Shown one piece after another: positions 44,053 to 51,322 of a DNA stretch of 64,000 bases. The position numbers and the translations under genes were made by a program. Within the stretch, counting starts at the first letter, position 1, and each line of letters starts with the position of its first letter. Origin of the DNA: Methylomonas sp. LL1. GTDB taxonomy: Bacteria > Pseudomonadota > Gammaproteobacteria > Methylococcales > Methylomonadaceae. Below the pieces are notes generated by a model. The model saw nothing but the letters and a program-made list of their open reading frames with translations, did not search any database and was not told the origin of the DNA. The stretch lies in NCBI RefSeq assembly GCF_015711015.1, contig NZ_CP064653.1, positions 3,782,001 through 3,846,000 of the forward strand, given 5' to 3'.

Positions 44053-44778
44053 ATGGCGCGTCTGACTGCGGAACAATTGTTTAAGAGTTACAACCGGCGC
44101 AATGTGGTCGCCGGCGTCAGCTTGCAAGTCAATACCGGCGAGGTCGTCGGTCTGCTGGGGCCAAACGGCGCAGGCAAGACTACCAGCTTTTATATGTTGG
44201 TGGGGCTGGTTAAGGCCGATGCCGGTGACATTTACCTGGATGATCAGCGTATTACTCATCATCCCATGCATAGGCGGGCGCGGTTGGGCATAGGCTACTT
44301 GGCTCAGGAGGCCTCGGTATTCCGCAAATTGAGCGTGGCCGATAATTTACGCGCGGTATTGCAGATTCGGGCCGATTTGACCGACGGTCAGATCGAGTTG
44401 ACTATCGACGAGTTACTGGGCGAGTTCGGCATCAACCATCTGCGCGACCAGCTGGCGCTGGGTTTGTCGGGCGGTGAGCGGCGGCGGGTCGAGATTGCCC
44501 GTGCCTTGGCTTCCGAGCCGCAATTCATTTTATTGGATGAGCCGTTTGCCGGAGTCGATCCGATCTCGGTGTTGGAATTGCAAAAGATCATTGCTCACCT
44601 GAAGGATAGGGGAATTGGTATTTTGATTACCGAACATAAGGTTCGGGAAACCCTGGAAATATGCGATCGGGCTTACATCCTGAATGGCGGCCAAGTCATC
44701 GCGGAAGGGCAGTCCAGGCAATTGGTCGATAATGAGGAAGTCCGCCGCGTGTATCTGGGCGAGACATTTAGTTTATAG
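44053..44778 (+). CDS. lptB: LPS export ABC transporter ATPase LptB
   Basis: A 241-residue ABC ATPase that powers LPS extraction. Walker A GPNGAGKTTSFYML, the LptB-typical YLAQEASVFRKLSV, signature LSGGERRRVEIARAL, Walker B FILLDEPFAGVDPISV and the switch His in ITEHKVRETL. LptF and LptG are encoded elsewhere. It is followed 13 nt later by rpoN, a standard gammaproteobacterial order. Confidence 0.97.
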   Translation: MARLTAEQLFKSYNRRNVVAGVSLQVNTGEVVGLLGPNGAGKTTSFYMLVGLVKADAGDIYLDDQRITHHPMHRRARLGIGYLAQEASVFRKLSVADNLRAVLQIRADLTDGQIELTIDELLGEFGINHLRDQLALGLSGGERRRVEIARALASEPQFILLDEPFAGVDPISVLELQKIIAHLKDRGIGILITEHKVRETLEICDRAYILNGGQVIAEGQSRQLVDNEEVRRVYLGETFSL

Positions 44779-44791
44779 AGATCGAGTGGTT

Positions 44792-46228
44792 ATGAAGCAA
44801 TCCTTACAGCTCCGAATCGGTCAAAGCTTGACCATGACACCGCAGTTGCAACAGGCGATTAAGCTGTTGCAGATGTCGACGTTGGATCTTCAGCAGGAAA
44901 TCCAGCAGGCGCTGGAATCCAACATGATGCTGGAAGTGGAAGAAGACGATTTACCTACTCTGGAATATCGGGAAAAGAAAAGCGAAAACAACGACCAGGT
45001 CACCAGCGAAGGTTCTCAGACCGATATGCCCGACGAACTGCCGGTCGACGTCAGCTGGGATGATGTCTATGAAAGTGCCCTGCCAGCCGGCGGCGATGAC
45101 TCCGAGGGGCAGGAATTCGAGACCTTTCGCGGCAAGACTCAAACCTTGCAGGATCATTTGATCTGGCAATTGGAATTGACCCATGTCTCGGAACGGGATT
45201 ATGCGATTGCCGTGGCTATTATCGATGCGATCAACGATGACGGCTATGTCGCCAGCGATTTGAACGATATTTATCAAGGCTTGCTGGAGCAGCTGGATGA
45301 TCTGGAAATGGACGAAGTGCAGGCGGTTTTGCACATGATCCAAAATTTCGATCCGGTTGGGGTGGCCGCGCTGGATTTGGCCGATTGCCTGCGTTTGCAA
45401 TTACTGCAATTGCCGGATGATATGCCCTACAAAGCCGATACCTTGGATTTTGTTTGCCGGCATTTGGAATTGCTGGCGACTTGCGATCAGGCTCGCCTGA
45501 TCAAGCGGGTTGGTTTCAGCGAGGAGCAAATGAAGGGGGTGCTGGCGTTGATTCGCACCCTGGACCCCAAGCCGGGTGCGCGCTTGCAGGAAATGGACGT
45601 GGAATATGTGGTGCCGGACGTCTTTGTCAGCAAGGTCAAGGATCAATGGCTGGTTACGCTGAATCCGGAAATAGCGCCCAAGCTGCGCGTCAACCCGTTT
45701 TATTCGGGCATGATCAAGCGGGCCGACAATAGTTCGGATAACGTCAGCATGAAAAACCATCTGCAGGAAGCGCGTTGGTTCATCAAGAGCTTGCACAGCC
45801 GTAACGACACACTGCTGCGAGTGGCCAAAAGTATCGTCGAAAAACAGGGCGAATTTTTCGAGCATGGTCCTATCGCGATGAAAGCCATGGTACTTAGGGA
45901 TATTGCCGAAGAACTGAGCCTACACGAATCGACCATCTCCAGGGTTACCACTCAAAAATACATGCATACGCCACAAGGCGTGATCGAATTTAAATATTTC
46001 TTCTCCAGTCATGTCAGTACCGACGGAGGAGGCGAGTGCTCGGCCACGGCCATTAGAGCACTGATAAAAGAGTTGGTCGGCAACGAAAATCCGGCCAAGC
46101 CATTAAGCGATAGTAAAATATCCGACTTATTGAACGAGAAGGGCATCAACGTGGCGCGTCGCACCATTGCGAAATACCGCGAAGCGATGTCGATTCCTTC
46201 GACCAGCCAGCGGAAAAGGCTAATTTAA
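44792..46228 (+). CDS. rpoN: RNA polymerase sigma-54 factor
   Basis: A 478-residue sigma-54. Region I is Gln/Leu-rich at the N-terminus (MKQSLQLRIGQSLTMTPQLQ), an acidic region II spans about 50-110, and the core-binding and HTH regions follow. The RpoN box ARRTIAKYREAMSI ends near the C-terminus. The frame is open upstream inside lptB; the ATG at 44792 is the true start. Next to hpf and rapZ, but ptsN is absent. Confidence 0.97.
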   Translation: MKQSLQLRIGQSLTMTPQLQQAIKLLQMSTLDLQQEIQQALESNMMLEVEEDDLPTLEYREKKSENNDQVTSEGSQTDMPDELPVDVSWDDVYESALPAGGDDSEGQEFETFRGKTQTLQDHLIWQLELTHVSERDYAIAVAIIDAINDDGYVASDLNDIYQGLLEQLDDLEMDEVQAVLHMIQNFDPVGVAALDLADCLRLQLLQLPDDMPYKADTLDFVCRHLELLATCDQARLIKRVGFSEEQMKGVLALIRTLDPKPGARLQEMDVEYVVPDVFVSKVKDQWLVTLNPEIAPKLRVNPFYSGMIKRADNSSDNVSMKNHLQEARWFIKSLHSRNDTLLRVAKSIVEKQGEFFEHGPIAMKAMVLRDIAEELSLHESTISRVTTQKYMHTPQGVIEFKYFFSSHVSTDGGGECSATAIRALIKELVGNENPAKPLSDSKISDLLNEKGINVARRTIAKYREAMSIPSTSQRKRLI

Positions 46229-46268
46229 ACTAACGGGAAGCACATTTTTTATAAACAGGAGTATTTCC

Positions 46269-46559
46269 ATGCAAGTCAGTATCACAGGTCATCACGTAGA
46301 AGTCACCGAGGCATTAAAAGCGTATGTCGAGGAAAAAATCAGTAAAATCAAACGTCATTTCGACAACGTGGTTGATGTTCATGTCATTTTGACGGTTGAA
46401 AAACTGCAGCAAAAAGCCGAAGCGGCCGTGCAAATCAGCGGCGCCAAACTGTATGCCGAAGATGTACAGGAAGATATGTATGCCGCGATCGATTTTATGG
46501 TCGATAAACTGGACAGACAAATCGTCAAACATAAAGAAAAATTACAAAACCATCGTTAA
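46269..46559 (+). CDS. hpf: Ribosome hibernation promoting factor (short form)
   Basis: A 96-residue HPF/YhbH-type protein with a beta-alpha-beta-beta-beta-alpha fold (MQVSITGHHVEVTEALKAYV onward). It lacks the long C-terminal dimerisation domain, so it is the short gammaproteobacterial form that promotes 100S ribosomes with RMF. The start follows an AGGAG site. It is directly after rpoN. Confidence 0.95.
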   Translation: MQVSITGHHVEVTEALKAYVEEKISKIKRHFDNVVDVHVILTVEKLQQKAEAAVQISGAKLYAEDVQEDMYAAIDFMVDKLDRQIVKHKEKLQNHR

Positions 46560-46575
46560 TTGGGTGCTTAACAGG

Positions 46576-46602
46576 ACAGGGTGAAATTTAGTTTCACCCT
46601 GT
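46576..46602 (+). terminator. Hairpin between hpf and rapZ
   Basis: A perfect 11-bp stem, ACAGGGTGAAA / TTTCACCCTGT (46576-46586 with 46592-46602), with a 5-nt loop. It lies 17 nt after the hpf stop and 11 nt before the rapZ ATG. Only a short T-rich stretch follows. It may attenuate transcription into rapZ or sequester its ribosome site. Confidence 0.55.
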
Positions 46603-46613
46603 TTGGTCATTAT

Positions 46614-47471
46614 ATGAAACTGGTCATTATTAGCGGTTTATCGGGCTCCGGGAAAAGTATCGCCCTGGATACCTTGGAAGATTGCGGTTACTACTGCGTC
46701 GATAATTTGCCGGTTGCGTTGCTGCAGAACTTTATCGATTATGTAATGTTGGAGGATAGGGGAACCTATCAAAAAACCGCCATCGGGATCGATGCCCGAA
46801 ATCAAACCGAAAAACTGGTCGATTTTCCCGAGAACCTTAAATATATTCGGAGTAAGGGCATTGCCTGTGAAGTGGTCTATATGCAGGCAGAGGAAAGCAT
46901 TATTCTCAAGCGCTATAGCGAAACCCGCCGCCGCCATCCCTTGACCACCGCCAACAGACCCTTGCGCGAAGCGCTGGAAATTGAGCAGGAAGTGTTGAGG
47001 CCGGTAGCCACTCATGCCGATATTGTCATCGATACCAGTTACACCTTGTACCACCAGTTACGCGGTTTGCTGAAAAACCGGCTGGGCGAAAAGGCTAAAA
47101 ACAATTTATCGCTTTTATTTCAATCCTTTGGTTTCAAGTATGGCATACCTCTGGATGCGGATTTTGTGTTCGATGCCAGGAGCTTACCCAATCCGTATTG
47201 GGTGCAGGGGCTACGGGGGCTTAACGGCAAGGACCAGCAAGTGGTTGATTTTCTTCAGCGAGAGGAAATCGTCCAAGAGTTTTTACATGACATAGCCCAC
47301 TTTGTAGAACGCTGGGCGCCGAGGTTTGAATCGGATAACAGAAGTTATCTGACGATTGCCATTGGATGTACCGGGGGGCAGCATCGTTCGGTTTTCCTGG
47401 TTGAATCGCTCACCAAGCATTTTCGAAGCATTATTCCGAATGTGATTGTTAGGCATCGCGAGCTGCGTTAG
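46614..47471 (+). CDS. rapZ: RNase adapter protein RapZ
   Basis: A 285-residue P-loop protein; in E. coli RapZ recruits RNase E to the GlmZ sRNA and senses glucosamine-6-phosphate. Walker A GLSGSGKS near residue 8, DNLPVALL, the SFGFKYGIPLDAD block, DARSLPNPYW and the C-terminal IAIGCTGGQHRSVF are present. The first in-frame codon at 46581 lies within the hairpin; the ATG at 46614 matches the conserved MKLVIISGLSGSG start. Confidence 0.96.
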   Translation: MKLVIISGLSGSGKSIALDTLEDCGYYCVDNLPVALLQNFIDYVMLEDRGTYQKTAIGIDARNQTEKLVDFPENLKYIRSKGIACEVVYMQAEESIILKRYSETRRRHPLTTANRPLREALEIEQEVLRPVATHADIVIDTSYTLYHQLRGLLKNRLGEKAKNNLSLLFQSFGFKYGIPLDADFVFDARSLPNPYWVQGLRGLNGKDQQVVDFLQREEIVQEFLHDIAHFVERWAPRFESDNRSYLTIAIGCTGGQHRSVFLVESLTKHFRSIIPNVIVRHRELR

Positions 47472-47504
47472 CGCGGCTCAGAACCTCTCACGGATTATTT
47501 TCCC

Positions 47505-48863
47505 ATGACCTCATCAATACAATTAGAAAACAGTAAACAGCTGTTGGACAGGGCCAGCAAAATTCTGGAAAAAGATTCTCGGATCGAAATCAGGGAGCTG
47601 GTGCATTCGCTTTATCCGGCCGAAACCGCGCATATTTTGGAGGCGCTGGAGCCGGAGCAACGAGCCAAGATCTGGGCCGTGATTCCACCTAGCGTAATGG
47701 GTGAAATTTTGGTGGAAGTCAATGTCGAGGTGGGCAGCGGCTTGCTGAAAATCACCGACAGAAAGGATTTGATTGCTGCTTGTGAAAATTTGGGTTCGGA
47801 TAACATGGTCGATTTGTTGCATGTGTTGCCGGAACCGTTGTTGTCGCAAGTCATTGAAACCATCGGTACCAATAACCGCAATCGGTTTGAAAAGGCGCAA
47901 GGTTACGACGAGCATACGGCGGGCAATTTGATGTCCCAGGATGTGTTGACGGTGCGGGCCGATGTGACGTTGGATGTGGTGGCGCGTTATATGAGATTAC
48001 GCGGCAAGATACCAGCTTCCACCGATAGCTTGGTTGTGGTCGATCGTAAGGAACAATTTCAGGGCGTTTTGCCATTGAGCCAATTTTTGTCTCATGATCC
48101 GCATAAAAAAGTGGCCGATGTGATGGATGCGCGCGGTACCGGCGTGTCTTACCGAATGCATAACCGGGATGTGGCGAAGTTGTTCGAGCAACGCAAATTA
48201 TTGTCGGTGCCGGTTTTGGCGGACGACGGCAAGGTCATTGGTCGCATTACCATGGACGATGTGGTCGGCGTGATTCGGGAAGAGGCTGATCATTCCTTGA
48301 TGGGGATGGCCGGTTTGACCGAAGAGCATGATATGTTTTCGCCGGTGATGACTAGTGCCAAGCGCCGTGCCGTGTGGCTGGGAATTAACTTGATGACTGC
48401 CTTTCTGGCGGCTTGGGTGATCGATTTATTCGAAGATACTATTCAACAAATCGTGGCTCTGGCGGTTTTGATGCCGATAGTCGCCAGCATGGGCGGTATT
48501 GCCGGCAGCCAGACCTTGACTTTAGTGATTCGGGGCTTGGCATTACAGCAAGTTTCGACTAGCAATGCGGTAAGTTTGTTATTCAAGGAAGTCTCTGTCG
48601 GCCTGGTCAACGGCTTGATCTGGTCGGTCGTGGTGGCTAGTGTTGCCGGTTTCTGGTTTCACGATATGCATCTGGGCTTGTTGCTGGGCTCGGCGATGAT
48701 GATTAATCTGGTATGCGCGGCGTTATCCGGGGTAGCGATTCCGGTGGCGCTTGACCGGTTAGGCATTGATCCGGCCTTGGCGGGAGGCGTATTGTTGACC
48801 ACGGTGACCGACGTCGTCGGTTTTATGGCTTTCTTGGGTTTGGCAACCCTGTTCTTGCTCTAA
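47505..48863 (+). CDS. mgtE: Magnesium transporter MgtE
   Basis: A 452-residue Mg2+ channel. The N-domain (1-130) has alpha-helical superhelix features (LVHSLYPAETAHILEALEPE). Two CBS domains follow (about 135-260; GNLMSQDVLTVRADVTLDVV and VPVLADDGKVIGRITMDDVV), then five transmembrane helices with MGGIAGSQTLTLVIRGLAL. CBS and N-domains gate the pore by Mg2+ binding. It is placed where other gammaproteobacteria carry ptsO/npr followed by mgtE. Confidence 0.96.
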   Translation: MTSSIQLENSKQLLDRASKILEKDSRIEIRELVHSLYPAETAHILEALEPEQRAKIWAVIPPSVMGEILVEVNVEVGSGLLKITDRKDLIAACENLGSDNMVDLLHVLPEPLLSQVIETIGTNNRNRFEKAQGYDEHTAGNLMSQDVLTVRADVTLDVVARYMRLRGKIPASTDSLVVVDRKEQFQGVLPLSQFLSHDPHKKVADVMDARGTGVSYRMHNRDVAKLFEQRKLLSVPVLADDGKVIGRITMDDVVGVIREEADHSLMGMAGLTEEHDMFSPVMTSAKRRAVWLGINLMTAFLAAWVIDLFEDTIQQIVALAVLMPIVASMGGIAGSQTLTLVIRGLALQQVSTSNAVSLLFKEVSVGLVNGLIWSVVVASVAGFWFHDMHLGLLLGSAMMINLVCAALSGVAIPVALDRLGIDPALAGGVLLTTVTDVVGFMAFLGLATLFLL

Positions 48864-48937
48864 GTAGCGCTATGCTTTTTCGGGCGGAAAATGATAGTAT
48901 TTCCTTGCATAAAATAGCCGATTCTATTTAAAACTCT

Positions 48938-49681
48938 ATGTCAACTAGTTCCCCACCCTTGCAAAAAGTCGCTTTAGAGTTTAAAAGCACGTCATTGACA
49001 GTTCCGGTTTTGCTGTTGTTCAGTAATGATCTGGGGTTGATCCGGCAACAATTGCAAGAAAAGACCTCGCAGGCACCGGAGTTTTTTAAGCATTCACCGT
49101 TACTGATCGATTTACAAAAGTTGAATAGCCAGGAGTTAGCGCTTGAACTGCGCGACATCGTGTCACTGGTGCGTGAACAAGAGTTCATGCCTATCGGCAT
49201 ACGCGGCGGATCGGAAAAACAAAATCATGATGCCTTGGCGATGAATTTGCCGGTTCATTCGATGCATGGCGGCAATTCGCCGATTAGCACCAAGCCCGCC
49301 ACGAAAACATTGGCCGTGCCTGAGGTGGAAGTCAAACAGCCGCCTTCCGGCCAAGCCTTGGAAAATAAATTGATTACGCAACCGGTTCGTTCCGGGCAGC
49401 GGGTATATGCCAAGGGCGACTTAATCGTGACCGCCACGGTCAGTGCCGGTGCCGAAATCATGGCCGAAGGCAATATTCACGTATACGGTACGCTGCGGGG
49501 GCGCGCGTTGGCCGGGGTACTCGGCAATGTCGATAGCCGGATTTTTTGTTCGGACCTTCAGGCCGAATTGATTTCCATCGCCGGCATTTATCAACTCAGC
49601 GATGATTTGACTAAGGCGGTTGCCCACAAACCGGTACAAATTAGCCTGGATAATCAGGCGCTCATTATTAAAGATATTTAA
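48938..49681 (+). CDS. minC: Septum site-determining protein MinC
   Basis: A 247-residue FtsZ-assembly inhibitor. The N-domain (about 1-105) precedes a Pro/Lys-rich linker and the C-terminal beta-helix (VRSGQRVYAKGDLIVTATVS, then GAEIMAEGNIHVYGTLRGRA and IFCSDLQAELISIAGIY). It binds MinD through the C-domain. It leads minC-minD-minE with 21 nt to minD. Confidence 0.95.
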   Translation: MSTSSPPLQKVALEFKSTSLTVPVLLLFSNDLGLIRQQLQEKTSQAPEFFKHSPLLIDLQKLNSQELALELRDIVSLVREQEFMPIGIRGGSEKQNHDALAMNLPVHSMHGGNSPISTKPATKTLAVPEVEVKQPPSGQALENKLITQPVRSGQRVYAKGDLIVTATVSAGAEIMAEGNIHVYGTLRGRALAGVLGNVDSRIFCSDLQAELISIAGIYQLSDDLTKAVAHKPVQISLDNQALIIKDI

Positions 49682-49702
49682 GCTTCTCTCGGAGGAATAA
49701 CA

Positions 49703-50515
49703 TTGGCCAGAATAATCGTCGTGACGTCAGGAAAAGGTGGCGTGGGCAAGACCACAACCAGTGCGGCTATCGCAATGGGGCTGGCTAAGAGAGGTCATAA
49801 AACCGCCGTCATCGATTTTGACGTGGGCTTGCGTAATCTTGATTTGATCATGGGTTGCGAGCGCCGGGTGGTCTATGATTTGGTGAACGTCATCAATAAC
49901 GAGGCGACCCTGAATCAGGCGCTGATTAAAGATAAACGCTGCGATCAGCTGTTTATCCTGCCCGCTTCGCAAACCCGCGATAAAGACGCCTTGACCACGG
50001 AAGGGGTTGGGAAAATCCTGGAAGAACTGTCGAAAGATTTTAAATACATTGTGTGCGATTCCCCCGCGGGAATCGAACGTGGTGCTACACTTGCGATGTA
50101 CTTTGCCGATGATGCGTTCGTGGTGACTAACCCCGAAGTGTCTTCGGTTCGGGATTCGGATCGGATGCTGGGTATATTGGCCAGTAAATCTCGCCGAGCC
50201 GAAAAGGGCGAGGAACCGATCAAGGAATATTTATTATTGACCCGTTATTCTCCGGATAGGGTCAAGCTGGGGGAAATGTTGAGCGTCGACGATGTTCAGG
50301 AAATTTTGTCCCTGCATTTGTTGGGCGTTATTCCGGAATCGAAATCGGTATTGAATGCATCAAACTCGGGTACCCCGGTGATCCTCGATGAACAAAGCGA
50401 CGCGGGCCAAGCGTATGCCGACATCGTGGCCCGCTATCTGGGGGAGGCAAAACCCCATCGTTTTATTGAGGAAGAGAAGAAAGGCTTGTTAAGCAAGTTG
50501 TTCGGGAGTAAGTGA
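49703..50515 (+). CDS. minD: Septum site-determining protein MinD
   Basis: A 270-residue ATPase that drives Min oscillation. The deviant Walker A is SGKGGVGKTT, followed by DFDVGLRNLDLIMGCERRVV, the DSPAGIERGA switch and the C-terminal membrane-targeting helix EEKKGLLSKLFGSK. The start is a TTG (49703) with GGAGG 8 nt upstream; no ATG fits the conserved ARIIVVTSGKGG N-terminus. Its stop overlaps minE (TGATG). Confidence 0.97.
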   Translation: MARIIVVTSGKGGVGKTTTSAAIAMGLAKRGHKTAVIDFDVGLRNLDLIMGCERRVVYDLVNVINNEATLNQALIKDKRCDQLFILPASQTRDKDALTTEGVGKILEELSKDFKYIVCDSPAGIERGATLAMYFADDAFVVTNPEVSSVRDSDRMLGILASKSRRAEKGEEPIKEYLLLTRYSPDRVKLGEMLSVDDVQEILSLHLLGVIPESKSVLNASNSGTPVILDEQSDAGQAYADIVARYLGEAKPHRFIEEEKKGLLSKLFGSK

Positions 50516-50769
50516 TGAGTCTCTTGGATTATTTCAGGTCATCGAAGCCCAACACCGCATCGCTGGCAAAAGAGCGATTACAAATTCTGGTTGCCCATGA
50601 GCGTTCGTCTCGCAATCAGCCTTCGTATTTGCCCCAATTACAGCAGGAGCTGCTGGCGGTCATTCGTAAATACGTCAACGTCGGACAGGATGCCATTACT
50701 GTTAATTTTGAACAGGATGGCAATCAGGAAACCTTGGAGTTAAACATTGTGTTACCCGATGAGCGTTAA
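50515..50769 (+). CDS. minE: Cell division topological specificity factor MinE
   Basis: An 84-residue MinE. The N-terminal amphipathic segment SLLDYFRS targets membranes. The MinD-contact helix is in ASLAKERLQILVAHERSS, and the dimer domain LLAVIRKYVNVGQDAITVNF follows. The ATG at 50515 overlaps the minD stop. A GTG 3 nt earlier is possible but less likely. Confidence 0.96.
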   Translation: MSLLDYFRSSKPNTASLAKERLQILVAHERSSRNQPSYLPQLQQELLAVIRKYVNVGQDAITVNFEQDGNQETLELNIVLPDER

Positions 50770-50853
50770 AGGTTTTCAGTTACAATGAAAGGGCAATTTG
50801 TTGTGCCAACCTAGTTGGAAAATGGTTTTTTTGCTGAAGTGTGAGGTGTTGAA

Positions 50854-51051
50854 ATGAGAGATGTAATTGGCGATGCAGCTGGAAAAATCTGGCATTATCT
50901 GGATGCAAATGGTGAGTCCAGTGTAACTAAAATCACGACCGAGACCGGCTTGGGAAAAAACGAAGTCCAGCGCGCTATCGGTTGGTTATTGAAAGAAGAT
51001 AAACTGAATATCGAAATAATCGGACGCGCGGAAACCCTCTCCTTGAAATAA
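50854..51051 (+). CDS. Winged-helix protein, DUF2582 family
   Basis: A 65-residue domain with MRDVIGDAAGKIWHYLDANG, then TKITTETGLGKNEVQRAIGW, matching the DUF2582 winged-helix family. Probable DNA- or RNA-binding protein. Target unknown. It has its own GAGGTG ribosome site and lies 84 nt after minE. A long structured RNA follows its stop by 15 nt. Confidence 0.85.
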   Translation: MRDVIGDAAGKIWHYLDANGESSVTKITTETGLGKNEVQRAIGWLLKEDKLNIEIIGRAETLSLK

Positions 51052-51066
51052 GTTGCCCGCAGCCGT

Positions 51067-51171
51067 AACCCTGCCTTAAGTCAGGCCTAAGCAGAACTGA
51101 TCAAACTAGTGGCTTAATGCCTGATTTGATTCGTGCTGTGTTTAGGCTTGGTTTATAGCAGGGTTTTTTTT
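51067..51171 (+). ncRNA. Long structured RNA hairpin ending in a T-run (candidate sRNA or terminator)
   Basis: An elongated hairpin with several nested helices: AACCCTGC / GCAGGGTT (51067-51074 with 51158-51165), GCCTAA / TTAGGC (51085-51090 with 51142-51147) plus CAG/CTG, ATCAAA / TTTGAT (51100-51105 with 51125-51130) and an apical GGC/GCC. The outer stem runs straight into eight Ts (51164-51171). A second short hairpin, GGCGG/CCGCC, lies at 51173-51188. It may be the end of the minCDE-DUF2582 transcript or an independent RNA. Confidence 0.55.
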
Positions 51172-51322
51172 GGGCGGTTTTATCCGCCAAAATTGTTGCC
51201 AGTCTGAATCTTGTTTAACGCAGGAAAGCGTACAGATTGCCTTGTGATGTGTTTATAAAACGAATCCGTTCCGATGGATTTTTAATTCCTATCTCTTCAT
51301 AGTTTGGAGTTTCTTGCTCGAA

